NCBI GenBank assembly: GCA_964344985.1 | Contig: CAYFPI010000004.1 | Location: 1 to 64,000 of the forward strand | Reading direction: 5' to 3' | Source: Thioglobus_A sp964344985 | GTDB lineage: Bacteria; Pseudomonadota; Gammaproteobacteria; PS1; Pseudothioglobaceae | Length of the DNA stretch: 64,000 bases | Shown here: in pieces, positions 26,850-34,630 of the stretch | How positions within the stretch are numbered: the stretch's first letter is position 1 | How the letters are laid out: each line of letters begins with the position of its first letter | Program-made: the position numbers and the translations under genes | Notes under the pieces: generated by a model | Database searches by the model: none | Seen by the model: only the letters and a program-made list of their open reading frames with translations | What the model was told of the DNA's origin: nothing

Positions 26850-28096
26850 AAGATTTAATCAGCACTTTAGGAAAAAATGCCAGATCAGCCTCAAAAGCAT
26901 TACGAAGCGCTACCACTGAAGCAAAAAATAATGCACTAATCAATATTGCTAATAACATCAACCAAGATAGAATCTCTATTCTTGATGCCAATAAAAAAGA
27001 TTTGGGAAACGGCAAAAACAAAGGATTAGACGACGCACTACTTGACCGTCTTATGCTGGATGATGATCGCTTGGATGGCATTATTGAAAGTCTTGGTCAA
27101 ATTGTTTCTCTGCCCGATCCAGTGGGTGAAATTACCGATTTAAAATTCCGACCAAGTGGTATTCAGGTTGGAAAAATGCGCGTACCTCTCGGCATAATGG
27201 GCATTATTTATGAATCTCGCCCAAATGTCACCATTGATGCAACAGCACTATGTCTTAAGTCAGGAAATGGTGCGATTTTGCGCGGAGGGTCAGAAGCCAT
27301 CCACTCTAACTTAGCACTTTATCAGTGTGTTAAAAAAGGTTTGGTCACTGCTGGATTAAACGAACACTCTGTACAACTTATTGACACCACTGATCGTGAA
27401 GCTGTTACTGAACTTGCTCAAGCTAATGAGTATGTTGATGCGATTATTCCACGTGGTGGAAAAGGCTTGGTAGAAGCCATTAGTGACAGTGCCAAAGTAC
27501 CAGTTATTAAACACTTACATGGCGTATGTCACACTTATATTGACAAAGATGCCGATACACAAAAGGCCATCAATATTGCATTTAATGCCAAAACACGACG
27601 CTACGGCGTGTGTAACGCAATGGAAACTTTGTTGGTACATGCATCGGCAGTGGGCAGGGTTCTGCCTGAACTTATTGCTGAATACACTGCCAAAGGCGTT
27701 GAACTTAGGGGTTGTGAGCAAACACAGCAATTATCAGAACAAATAGTTGCTGCAACAGATAAAGATTGGGACACAGAATATTTAGATGCTGTTCTTTCTA
27801 TTCGTATTGTCAACTCAATGAGTGAGGCGGTTGACCATATTGACAGGCATGGGTCAGGTCATACCGAGTCTATTGTTACCGAAAACTACACTACAGGAAG
27901 ACGCTTTATCACTGAGGTCGATTCATCTTCGGTAATGATTAACGCCTCTACTGGTTTTGCCGATGGCTTTGAGTATGGCCTAGGTGCAGAAATAGGTATT
28001 AGTACCGACAAGTTCCATGTGCGTGGCCCTGTCGGTTTGGAAGGTCTTACTTCACAAAAATTTATCGTCCTTGGTGACGGTCACACTAGAAAATAA
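26837..28096 (+). CDS. proA: Glutamate-5-semialdehyde dehydrogenase (gamma-glutamyl phosphate reductase)
   Basis: Second step of proline biosynthesis from glutamate. The 419-residue aldehyde-dehydrogenase-fold protein contains GIIYESRPNVTIDA, the nucleotide segment LKSGNGAILRGGSEA, the catalytic-cysteine region HLHGVCHTYID and the C-terminal STDKFHVRGPVGLEGLTS. It overlaps holA by 13 bases. proC is 30 kb away in this window and proB is not seen. Confidence 0.96.
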   Translation: MGSIKDLISTLGKNARSASKALRSATTEAKNNALINIANNINQDRISILDANKKDLGNGKNKGLDDALLDRLMLDDDRLDGIIESLGQIVSLPDPVGEITDLKFRPSGIQVGKMRVPLGIMGIIYESRPNVTIDATALCLKSGNGAILRGGSEAIHSNLALYQCVKKGLVTAGLNEHSVQLIDTTDREAVTELAQANEYVDAIIPRGGKGLVEAISDSAKVPVIKHLHGVCHTYIDKDADTQKAINIAFNAKTRRYGVCNAMETLLVHASAVGRVLPELIAEYTAKGVELRGCEQTQQLSEQIVAATDKDWDTEYLDAVLSIRIVNSMSEAVDHIDRHGSGHTESIVTENYTTGRRFITEVDSSSVMINASTGFADGFEYGLGAEIGISTDKFHVRGPVGLEGLTSQKFIVLGDGHTRK

Positions 28097-28104
28097 TATA
28101 AACC

Positions 28105-29289
28105 ATGAATACAAATGAAACATTGGCTGTTTTTCAGCGTGGTGCTGATGAAATTTTGCCACTTGATGAGCTTAAGAAAAAATTAGAAAAAAACAAACCT
28201 TTGCGCATTAAAGCAGGTTTTGATCCTACAGCGCCAGATCTACATTTGGGTCATACGGTTTTAATTAATAAACTAAAACAATTACAAGATTTAGGTCATG
28301 AAATTTTGTTTTTAATTGGTGATTTTACTGGCATGATTGGTGACCCAACTGGCAAGAGTGCAACGCGCCCACCTCTTACCGAAGAACAGGTAAGGGAAAA
28401 CTCTAAAACTTATCAAGACCAAGTTTTTAAAATTCTAGATAAAGACAAAACTCAAGTAGTGTTTAACTCTACTTGGATGAGCAAGATGTCATCTGCTGAT
28501 ATGATTAAACTCGCATCACAACAAACAGTTGCCCGCATGCTAGAGCGCGATGACTTCTCTAAACGTTATAAATCTGGACAAGGTATTTCTATTCATGAGT
28601 TTTTATACCCACTAATTCAAGGGCACGATTCAGTAGCCTTAGAATCAGATGTGGAGCTTGGTGGAACTGATCAAAAATTTAATCTACTAATGGGTAGAGA
28701 ATTACAGAAAAATGCTGGCAAAGAACCACAAGCAATTCTAACCATGCCGATTTTAGAAGGTTTAGATGGCGTACAGAAAATGTCTAAATCTTTAAACAAT
28801 TACATTGGCATTGATGATGCGCCTGATGATATGTTTGGCAAGATTATGTCGGTATCTGATGATTTAATGTGGCGCTACCTAGAGCTACTTAGTTTTGAAT
28901 CTTTAGAAACTATTAAGTCTTGGAAGGATGAAGTTGCAAATGGTGAAAACCCAAGAAATATTAAATTCCGACTAGCTGATGAAATCATCACGCGCTTTCA
29001 TTCAGCCGATGCTGCTAAACAAGCACAACAAAACTTTATTAATAGATTTGCTAAAAATCAAATTCCTGATGAGGTAGATGAATTTAGCTTTGATCAAGGT
29101 ATGCGTATAGCCAATCTACTTAAAGAAGCAGGGCTAGTAAATTCAACTTCTGATGCTTTTAGAATGATCAAACAAGGTGCGGCAAAAATAGACGGTGAAA
29201 AAATCACTGACCGCAACTTAGAGCCTGATGCCGGAACAGCAGTCTACCAAGTTGGTAAACGTAAATTTGCACGCATCACTATCAAATAA
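28105..29289 (+). CDS. tyrS: Tyrosyl-tRNA synthetase
   Basis: Charges tRNA-Tyr. The 394-residue class I enzyme has the HIGH-type motif LHLGH (near residue 47), KMSKS (near 230) and a C-terminal S4 RNA-binding domain (RMIKQGAAKIDGEKI). It belongs to the TyrZ-like group, judging by its length and the GFDPTAPDLHLGHTVL lead. Confidence 0.96.
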   Translation: MNTNETLAVFQRGADEILPLDELKKKLEKNKPLRIKAGFDPTAPDLHLGHTVLINKLKQLQDLGHEILFLIGDFTGMIGDPTGKSATRPPLTEEQVRENSKTYQDQVFKILDKDKTQVVFNSTWMSKMSSADMIKLASQQTVARMLERDDFSKRYKSGQGISIHEFLYPLIQGHDSVALESDVELGGTDQKFNLLMGRELQKNAGKEPQAILTMPILEGLDGVQKMSKSLNNYIGIDDAPDDMFGKIMSVSDDLMWRYLELLSFESLETIKSWKDEVANGENPRNIKFRLADEIITRFHSADAAKQAQQNFINRFAKNQIPDEVDEFSFDQGMRIANLLKEAGLVNSTSDAFRMIKQGAAKIDGEKITDRNLEPDAGTAVYQVGKRKFARITIK

Positions 29290-29327
29290 CTTGCAATTAC
29301 GCAAATCACCCATAAGTAATTAATGTT

Positions 29328-29498
29328 ACAATGAGACCTTTGCATAAATATAGATGATTAGCAGAATGACAGATTTTATTAAATTGTAAATTTTTTAAAC
29401 TCACTCCTAGCAGGGCTAAGGGTGTTTTTAAAAAATTTACAAGTTGATGAAAGATGGTGTTTTAATGATTATTCATATTTATGCAAAGCTCTCACAAT
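29328..29498. mobile_element. 161-bp MITE with 5-bp target duplication
   Basis: The element proper spans 29333-29493. Its termini GAGACCTTTGCATAAATAT and (read inward from the right) GAGAGCTTTGCATAAATAT differ at one base. It is flanked by ACAAT on both sides (29328-29332 and 29494-29498), which fits a 5-base target duplication. Inside are perfect inverted repeats TTGTAAATTTTTTAAA (29384-29399) and TTTAAAAAATTTACAA (29427-29442). It has no reading frame. The GAGACCTTTGC end resembles, from memory, IS5-family termini. It lies between tyrS and the ssrA promoter. Confidence 0.75.
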
Positions 29499-29509
29499 AA
29501 AAATGGTGC

Positions 29510-29515
29510 TATAAT
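29510..29515 (+). promoter_or_regulatory. -10 box of ssrA
   Basis: A perfect TATAAT 10 bases upstream of the predicted tmRNA 5' end. The matching -35 position (around 29487) is poor and overlaps the right end of the MITE, so the insertion may have replaced the original -35. Confidence 0.6.
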
Positions 29516-29525
29516 TCGCGCCCCT

Positions 29526-29874
29526 GGGGATGACATGGCTTCGACGAGGAGTTGGATCTCAAGGATGCATGTCGAGGATAAAGATAGCTCGTTAAAACGT
29601 TCTTTAAAAAGATAGTTGCAAACGAAGACAACTACGCTCTAGCAGCTTAATGCTAGCCCCTCCTCTGAGATTGTCTGTGTCTCTTAGATAGGGGTCGATT
29701 AGCAGACTCGCCACTGTCGTATGTTCAGGGCGATAGGGTTAAAACCTAACTGAAATCGCTACTACATCCCTGTCGGTCGGGTGGTAGATAGTTAAACTAA
29801 TAGACCCTACTAAGCATGTAGACTCTTTGACTGAAGGTTTTCGGACGCGGGTTCGATTCCCGCCATCTCCACCA
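29526..29874 (+). ncRNA. ssrA: Transfer-messenger RNA
   Basis: Rescues stalled ribosomes. The 5' end GGGGATGACATGGCTTCGACG and the 3' end GGTTCGATTCC...CATCTCCACCA form the tRNA-like part; GGGGATG pairs with CATCTCC. The tag reading frame is at 29618-29650 and encodes ANEDNYALAA before TAA, very close to the E. coli tag. The length of 349 bases is normal. The 3' end has served as an integration site: a decayed copy occurs at 37061-37086. Confidence 0.97.
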
Positions 29875-29881
29875 AATTATA
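29856..29881 (+). repeat. Left attachment-like site (ssrA 3' end)
   Basis: The 26-base segment ending just past the tmRNA CCA matches 37061-37086 at 23 of 26 positions. Tyrosine recombinases of islands and phages often use the 3' end of ssrA, keeping the gene whole at one end and leaving a partial copy at the other. Confidence 0.65.
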
Positions 29882-30551
29882 ATCCAAATAAATAATATAT
29901 ATTCAAAGGAAAGGGATGGTGCAAAAATATAGGATTCAGCATGGATAACTATATCTTTCTTGAAGTCAGACTAGTTAGAATTAGCGAAATTATCCTACAA
30001 ATACAAAAGTCAAATTTATGATTTAGATGAAGTGAAATACCCAAGAGAATTTATAGAGAAAACCGCTAGTTAATATGGTGCCAATTCAAATAGTTACTTT
30101 TTTTTAAAATTTAATAAAGTAACAGAGAAATTCCCTGCTGCAGGAATAGTTACAGCAATTTGAATGAAAGTTACTTTTTTATTTCAAAACTTTCTATTGT
30201 TTAGAGTTTTTTTTATTTCTTTAAATAAAAAAAATATATATTTCTATAAACTTTTAAAATAAAAAAGTAACTATTTTTAAAAACTCTATAAATAGCTTTA
30301 TACACAGGCATTTATACGGTTACTTTTTTCAATTCAATAAAGTAACCGTATAAAGAGGTAACTAGCTTGTCAAATCTTTCAGCCCAACATGCCTCCTGCC
30401 ACTTAATTTACATACATTTTTATCATCAACAAAATATTCTTAAACCCACTGCAACTGCTTAATTAACTCTAGTTTTTCACAAGTATATTAACGAGCTTTT
30501 CTACATGTTTGATAATCATGTCAAGCAAGACAATTTATAGCACGATCTTGC
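29875..30551. other. Non-coding stretch with hairpin cluster at the left island end
   Basis: No credible gene in 677 bases. It holds six exact GTTACTTT/AAAGTAAC octamers arranged as three inverted pairs: 30093-30123, 30169-30272 (16-base arms) and 30313-30352 (14-base arms). A 15-base string TATTAACGAGCTTTT at 30486-30500 recurs at 36843-36857. Confidence 0.6.
30093..30352. repeat. GTTACTTT inverted-repeat cluster
   Basis: Six copies of the octamer GTTACTTT in alternating orientation. The second pair extends to 16-base perfect arms (30169-30184 and 30257-30272). The third extends to 14-base arms, TATACGGTTACTTT (30313-30326) and AAAGTAACCGTATA (30339-30352). The layout recalls recombinase arm sites, iterons or a regulator array. 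Confidence 0.6.
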
Positions 30552-31292
30552 TTAGTGCCAAAGTCCGCCTTTGATTTTGCAATAAGTTTTAACAGAGAAC
30601 TCATTCTCTCCTTCAAAGCTCACAACCCTGCAAAGCTTTTTAATGCGTTGATTTTCAGATATTTTTGTGGAGATTATTTTGAAATTTTCCTTTGTGAATT
30701 TTACAATCCCTGTATATCCATCTTTTTGAGTGTTCAACTCAGTGGCGATTAAGCCTGCTTTTATGTTTGGTATGATGACACTATCGTCATCATAATCACC
30801 TTTGTGAGCGTTGATATGGCAAGCAGTGCAGTTTGAGAGTGATCCAACTGATTGTTGACTTATTAGCTCTTTAGAGATCCCATGGTGTTTTCTTTTAACA
30901 TAAGGCGTATCAGTGATGCGCAAAGGGGATTGACGATAGGACAAAGATCTAGATATTTTTCTTGAACGCTTATATGATGACTTATCGGCAGCATTGAATT
31001 TTAAGAATTGGGTTATTTCATTTACGACATCTGGATCGTCAAAAGAAACATCCTCACCAAAGTGGTCTAATAATTCCTTGTTTGTCATGAGTTTTTTCCA
31101 AGATCTTTCTGGCAATAGCCCAGGCTGATAATCAAAATGACAAGCGCCACACTCTTCTTGATAGGTTGTGTTTTCTATTACTTGGACGCCACCTTTTTTG
31201 AATGTGCTTAATAAATTGTAATCTGACTTACTTTGCAAGGCTGCAAAGATTAAAACAAAGAATAGACTGATTGATAGGTATTTTTTAGCCAT
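30552..31292 (-). CDS. Dihaem cytochrome c (DHC family) with extra C-terminal domain
   Basis: A secreted 246-residue protein: signal peptide, haem sites CGACH (residues 48-52) and CTACH (155-159), and the DHC-like stretch PGLLPERSWKKLM after the first haem. In Rhodobacter and Shewanella, DHC pairs with SHP and a b-type cytochrome. An unusual addition is a C-terminal domain (about 191-246) with DGYTGI, STKIS, KLCRVVSFEGE and TYCKIKGGLW, which is homologous to the free-standing lipoprotein at 33470. The ATG at 31292 has a well-placed GGAG; the TTG 12 bases upstream is unlikely. It is the last gene of a three-gene leftward operon. Confidence 0.85.
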   Translation of the reverse strand: MAKKYLSISLFFVLIFAALQSKSDYNLLSTFKKGGVQVIENTTYQEECGACHFDYQPGLLPERSWKKLMTNKELLDHFGEDVSFDDPDVVNEITQFLKFNAADKSSYKRSRKISRSLSYRQSPLRITDTPYVKRKHHGISKELISQQSVGSLSNCTACHINAHKGDYDDDSVIIPNIKAGLIATELNTQKDGYTGIVKFTKENFKIISTKISENQRIKKLCRVVSFEGENEFSVKTYCKIKGGLWH

Positions 31293-31307
31293 ACATTTCT
31301 CCAATTT

Positions 31308-31694
31308 TTAATTAAGTCTAATAAATTCAATAAAGCTCATTTTTTCTTCTGGACTGCATTCACGCTTGTAGGTAAATTTACAATTACGCTTTAACCATTT
31401 GTTTATCTTTTTTACTTTGGTTAGGCGCTTTGGGTTAATTTTGGGCGATAAGGGCTTTATTATTTTGTTAGTTCTGGTGTGTTTTCCTGGTTGGGTTAAA
31501 TCACTACCATGGCAACTTTCACAACTCTTTCCAGGTAGTATCTCTTTGCTCCATAGCTGTTTTCCAGTGTTTGCACTGTAAGTGATTGTCGGATCATTAG
31601 ACCAACTGTTATAAAGCTGATTAAAATCTACAGCCAGCACGTTGGTTGAGATTGTGGAGATAAAAAAAGTGATTGTTAAAAGAATTTTATTCAT
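31308..31694 (-). CDS. Monohaem cytochrome c, SHP-like (DUF1924)
   Basis: A 128-residue protein with a signal peptide ending near residue 21, one haem site CESCH (58-62), and the DUF1924 features GKHTRTNKIIKPLSP and KRNCKFTYKRECSPEEK. SHP (sphaeroides haem protein) is a high-spin cytochrome that can bind oxygen or other small ligands and is reduced by DHC. Its start overlaps the cytochrome b561 end by 8 bases and DHC follows 15 bases after its stop, so the three are co-transcribed. Confidence 0.87.
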   Translation of the reverse strand: MNKILLTITFFISTISTNVLAVDFNQLYNSWSNDPTITYSANTGKQLWSKEILPGKSCESCHGSDLTQPGKHTRTNKIIKPLSPKINPKRLTKVKKINKWLKRNCKFTYKRECSPEEKMSFIEFIRLN

Positions 31695-32271
31695 ATTTTT
31701 CTGTGGGTTTTGGTTTGCCTATAATCATCATTTTTAAAAGGTTCGTGTTGTGCATTCGACTGGAATGCATCACCCCAGCAATATGCACACTAACCAGAGC
31801 TAGCATGAGATAAGCCAGTAGTTCGTGCCAGTCTTTGATTAAGAAAGCAACCTCTGTTGTTATGTGGTTTGTTAGGGGTAGTAATATGCCACTAAACTCA
31901 AAAGCACCTTCTAGTAACGCCCCTGTTAAAGATATGACTGTTAATAAAACTAACATAGTGATGATCATGTAACTTCCAGCGGGATTGTGCAGTTGAAACT
32001 TGACCTTGTTTTTATTAAAGAGGGTGTTTAAATAGTTAATTAAAGATTTTGGGGAATGTAAATACTTAAACCATAGGGCGTTTTTGTTTCCCCAAAAACC
32101 CCAAGCCACTCTAGAAAGAATCAGACTTGTTATTAGATATCCTAGGATTATGTGAAGCTCATTATTACTGTCGTTAATGCCAGTAATCATTAGTAGTAAA
32201 AATACACTGACAGTGCACCAGTGAAAAATTCTAACTACGATGTTGATACCTTCACCCATTTTGTTTGCCAT
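31687..32271 (-). CDS. Cytochrome b561 family membrane protein
   Basis: A 194-residue four-span di-haem b-type membrane protein: FHWCTVSVFLLLMITGI (haem His in the first span), a LHIILGYLITSLILSRVAW span, and the last spans with KDWHELLAYLMLALVSVHIAGV. It probably moves electrons from the quinone pool to the periplasmic DHC and SHP encoded downstream. The ATG at 32271 starts close to the first helix; an upstream TTG at 32343 adds a 24-residue non-conserved extension and is rejected. Confidence 0.87.
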   Translation of the reverse strand: MANKMGEGINIVVRIFHWCTVSVFLLLMITGINDSNNELHIILGYLITSLILSRVAWGFWGNKNALWFKYLHSPKSLINYLNTLFNKNKVKFQLHNPAGSYMIITMLVLLTVISLTGALLEGAFEFSGILLPLTNHITTEVAFLIKDWHELLAYLMLALVSVHIAGVMHSSRMHNTNLLKMMIIGKPKPTEKYE

Positions 32272-32475
32272 AAAAACAAGATTATTGATACCATTATATT
32301 TGATGCTATTAAAAACCAATATAGGGCTATTCACCCAAATCAATAAGTAGAAATACTTATGTATTGTGATTTTATGACGCGTTATTAGCGTTATACTAGC
32401 ATTTGGTAAGATTGATTTTGCAGTTATTTTTTATCAATCTTTGTAATAAATGGATGGATATACAGACTTTATAGT

Positions 32476-32940
32476 ATGAATGACAATACTTTCAAACTAG
32501 CCAATATCGCAGTCTCTTCTGCCTTAATACTATTCTTTTTTAGTGATGTGGCTATAGATTTGCTTGAAGGCGATGCAAAAACAATTCACTTTTATTTAGA
32601 AACAATGTTTGTGGTGATTATGACCACGTTGTTTGTTTTTCAAGTCCGTGAGTTTAACAGCATGCAAAAAAAGATTGTTCTTGCTAAGGGAGAATTGTCT
32701 TTGCTAAAAAAAGGCACAGTAGATTTGATTAATTCTCAAATAGATTTGTTAAATCTCACCAATGCGGAAAGAGAAATTGCCTGGCTATTGATTAAGGGTA
32801 TTTCGTATAAAAAAATTGCTGAATTAAGAAGTGTTAGTGAAAGAACTGTTAACCAGCAAGTTGGCAGTATTTTTAAAAAATCTAAGGTTGCCAATCGCCA
32901 TGAATTTATCAGTGGTTTTATTGAAGACTTGATGGATTAA
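32476..32940 (+). CDS. Membrane-tethered LuxR-type transcription regulator
   Basis: A 154-residue protein with two predicted membrane helices (about residues 8-28 and 38-58), a coiled-coil-like linker (MQKKIVLAKGELSLLKKG) and a C-terminal LuxR/NarL helix-turn-helix (about 92-150: LTNAEREIAWLLIKGISYKKIAE...VSERTVNQQVGSIFKKS). There is no receiver domain, so the signal is probably sensed in or near the membrane. It is divergent from the cytochrome b561 operon and upstream of the Ser/Gly-rich unit, well placed to control both. Confidence 0.85.
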   Translation: MNDNTFKLANIAVSSALILFFFSDVAIDLLEGDAKTIHFYLETMFVVIMTTLFVFQVREFNSMQKKIVLAKGELSLLKKGTVDLINSQIDLLNLTNAEREIAWLLIKGISYKKIAELRSVSERTVNQQVGSIFKKSKVANRHEFISGFIEDLMD

Positions 32941-32962
32941 GGATTTTTTTACGCTTAAATTG

Positions 32963-32996
32963 GCATAAAATAGGTGTTTTTACCTATGCTTTTTTG
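32963..32996 (+). terminator. Terminator after the LuxR-type gene
   Basis: ATAGGT (32970-32975) and ACCTAT (32982-32987) form the stem, followed by GC and a run of seven T bases. It separates the regulator gene from the downstream promoter. Confidence 0.6.
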
Positions 32997-33008
32997 TGTT
33001 TTTACCAA

Positions 33009-33037
33009 TTGAATCGTGATAAGTCTTATACTAGAAT
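33009..33037 (+). promoter_or_regulatory. Promoter of the Ser/Gly-rich protein unit
   Basis: TTGAAT (33009-33014), a 17-base spacer, TAGAAT (33032-33037). The same layout and the same TAGAAT -10 occur ahead of the tandem cytochrome gene. Confidence 0.6.
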
Positions 33038-33068
33038 TGTTAGTGATTTAATTTTTTGGAGGTGCAAT

Positions 33069-33473
33069 ATGTTAAGACGTAAATTTATTCAAATGCTTTT
33101 GGCTTCTGGTGCACTTGTATCGGGATTAACTGCTAGCGGAATCGCTCGAGCTTCTGGTTCTGGCGGTGGCTCAGGTGGAGGTGGTGGAGGTTCTTCTTCA
33201 GGCGGTGGAGGTGGTGACAGCTCTTCTGGAGGCTCTTCTTCAAGTAGCAGTGGTGAAAGTTCTTCTTCTAGTAGCGGCTCTTCTGGCTCTTCTGGTAGTT
33301 CTGATGCGGATAAAGGCGGCTCTTCTTACAGTTCGTCAATCTCTGGCTCTTCATCAAACGATACAGCCGCGCAGAAGAAACTGGTTGATGATGTAGATGG
33401 TTTGTTAGATTCTGATAACTATACCTCTGTGTCTGTTGATAATTTGTCTAGCACTTTGGAGTCTTTCAAATGA
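33069..33473 (+). CDS. Tat-exported serine/glycine-rich protein
   Basis: A 134-residue protein with no relatives that I recognise. Residues 1-29 form a twin-arginine signal (LRRKFIQMLLASGALVSG, cleavage near ARA). Residues 30 to about 95 are nearly all Ser and Gly in short runs; a short polar tail (KKLVDDVDGLLDSDNYTSVS) closes it. The ATG at 33069 has a perfect GGAGGT ribosome site. It overlaps the following lipoprotein gene by 4 bases (ATGA), and an HprK-like protein follows. Tat export implies folding or modification before secretion. Confidence 0.75.
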   Translation: MLRRKFIQMLLASGALVSGLTASGIARASGSGGGSGGGGGGSSSGGGGGDSSSGGSSSSSSGESSSSSSGSSGSSGSSDADKGGSSYSSSISGSSSNDTAAQKKLVDDVDGLLDSDNYTSVSVDNLSSTLESFK

Positions 33474-33757
33474 TGACTCGAATCGCAACCATTGGTTTGT
33501 TATTGGTTTTTCTTAGTGGGTGTGGTAGCACACCGACTAAGGACTTAACGCTTGGAGATAGAATGCTTGCAGAAGTGCTCAATTCTAAGCCAGACGGCTA
33601 TATAGGCACTATAGGAACTTCTAAAGACAGTTACAAAATTGTTTCTACAAAGATTAGTAATAGCGGTGTAAAACTTTGTCGAGTGCTTTCTGTAGAAGGT
33701 GAGAGTGAGTTTAAAGTAGAGACTTATTGTAAGATGAAGGGTGGTCATTGGCAGTAG
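33470..33757 (+). CDS. Small lipoprotein with the domain shared by the DHC cytochrome
   Basis: A 95-residue lipoprotein: signal with lipobox LSGC (Cys18), then a short linker and a domain (about 40-95) with DGYIGTIG, STKIS, KLCRVLSVEGE and TYCKMKGGHW. This closely matches the C terminus of the DHC protein at 30552. The CR...C...W layout is reminiscent of the C-terminal part of RT0821/Lpp0805-type surface proteins; that is a resemblance, not a firm assignment. Translationally coupled to the gene before (ATGA) and overlapping the gene after. Confidence 0.75.
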   Translation: MMTRIATIGLLLVFLSGCGSTPTKDLTLGDRMLAEVLNSKPDGYIGTIGTSKDSYKIVSTKISNSGVKLCRVLSVEGESEFKVETYCKMKGGHWQ

Positions 33758-34506
33758 AGGACTCTACTGCTCATCAGCAAAAGCATTTTACAACTAGGGT
33801 GTTTGATGGCTTAATTTGCATTACAGCACCCATCTCTTTTGTTGAGCTGGCAGAAGCAACCTTGATTGGCTGGTATTTTGCAGAACAAGAGCATCATTCA
33901 GCTAAGACTGATATTGTGGTTTCTTATCAAGGCAATTCATTTTGTGTGGATTCAACCATTCTTGATAAACCCAAAGTTGTTGATGACCTGTTAGATGCTT
34001 TAAACGAGTTCTTTCTTTGTTTAAGTTATTTGGTCGCCAATAAAACACAAGCCTTTGGTTTGTTACATTGTGCCAGCTACGCCGAGGCAGGTGAAAACAT
34101 CATTCTTTTGGGTGAGAAGAAATCTGGAAAGTCAGCCAAAACCTTATCTAAAGCCATCTCAGGAGAGCTTATCTACGCCGATGATTTATTGTTATGGCAC
34201 GCAAATCGGGGTGTTTTTGTAGCACTTGGTCTACCTTTAAGACTGAGAAGAGCTATGGTTTCACTAGTTGATAGTAATACCATTAAAGAGAAATTTCTTA
34301 TCGGTAAAAATGTATTGTATTCTCATCGTAAGTTTTTCAATAATGCTAAATTGGGTGATGAATTTTCGTTAGACAGGCTGAAATTAATGAGTGAGAATTT
34401 TGCAACAAAGGATATTCCAATACGCAAAACTTTGCCTTATTTAAAACAGCATTTAATAGCTGATAATTTTCTCTCTATAAAAAATAAGGCTTTAAGGCTG
34501 TCTTAA
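33748..34506 (+). CDS. HprK-like P-loop protein (putative serine kinase)
   Basis: A 252-residue cytoplasmic protein with a Walker A loop LGEKKSGKSAKTL (about 121-133) and an acidic YADDLLLW segment at 144-151, the layout of HPr kinase/phosphorylase C-terminal domains. There is no N-terminal HprK domain and no HPr gene near. HprK-like proteins occur in peptide-modification clusters, where some phosphorylate serine (for example in the paeninodin lasso-peptide cluster). The neighbouring Ser-rich exported protein is an obvious candidate substrate, but this is inference. The start is a TTG overlapping the previous stop; a later start is possible. Confidence 0.7.
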   Translation: MAVEDSTAHQQKHFTTRVFDGLICITAPISFVELAEATLIGWYFAEQEHHSAKTDIVVSYQGNSFCVDSTILDKPKVVDDLLDALNEFFLCLSYLVANKTQAFGLLHCASYAEAGENIILLGEKKSGKSAKTLSKAISGELIYADDLLLWHANRGVFVALGLPLRLRRAMVSLVDSNTIKEKFLIGKNVLYSHRKFFNNAKLGDEFSLDRLKLMSENFATKDIPIRKTLPYLKQHLIADNFLSIKNKALRLS

Positions 34507-34542
34507 CTACTTGGCACTTCCCTAATATTAAAATTCCCTTAT

Positions 34543-34571
34543 TTGTTATATGGTTTTTATTGTGCTAGAAT
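34543..34571 (+). promoter_or_regulatory. Promoter of the tandem cytochrome gene
   Basis: TTGTTA (34543-34548), a 17-base spacer, TAGAAT (34566-34571). Its -10 hexamer and spacing equal those of the promoter at 33009-33037. Confidence 0.55.
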
Positions 34572-34630
34572 TCATTCAGTCTTGCCATATGCGCAAGATC
34601 AATTTTTTTTAAACACTATGAGGAGAGGTG

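Noticed and set aside
32272..32343. Upstream TTG start for cytochrome b561
   Set aside because: The extra 24 residues are not part of the family and would precede the first membrane helix with no signal function.
33166..33396. Alternative frame across the Ser/Gly-rich gene
   Set aside because: The low-complexity DNA opens other frames (Ala/Val/Leu-rich); only the 33069 frame has a signal peptide, ribosome site and overlap with the next gene.
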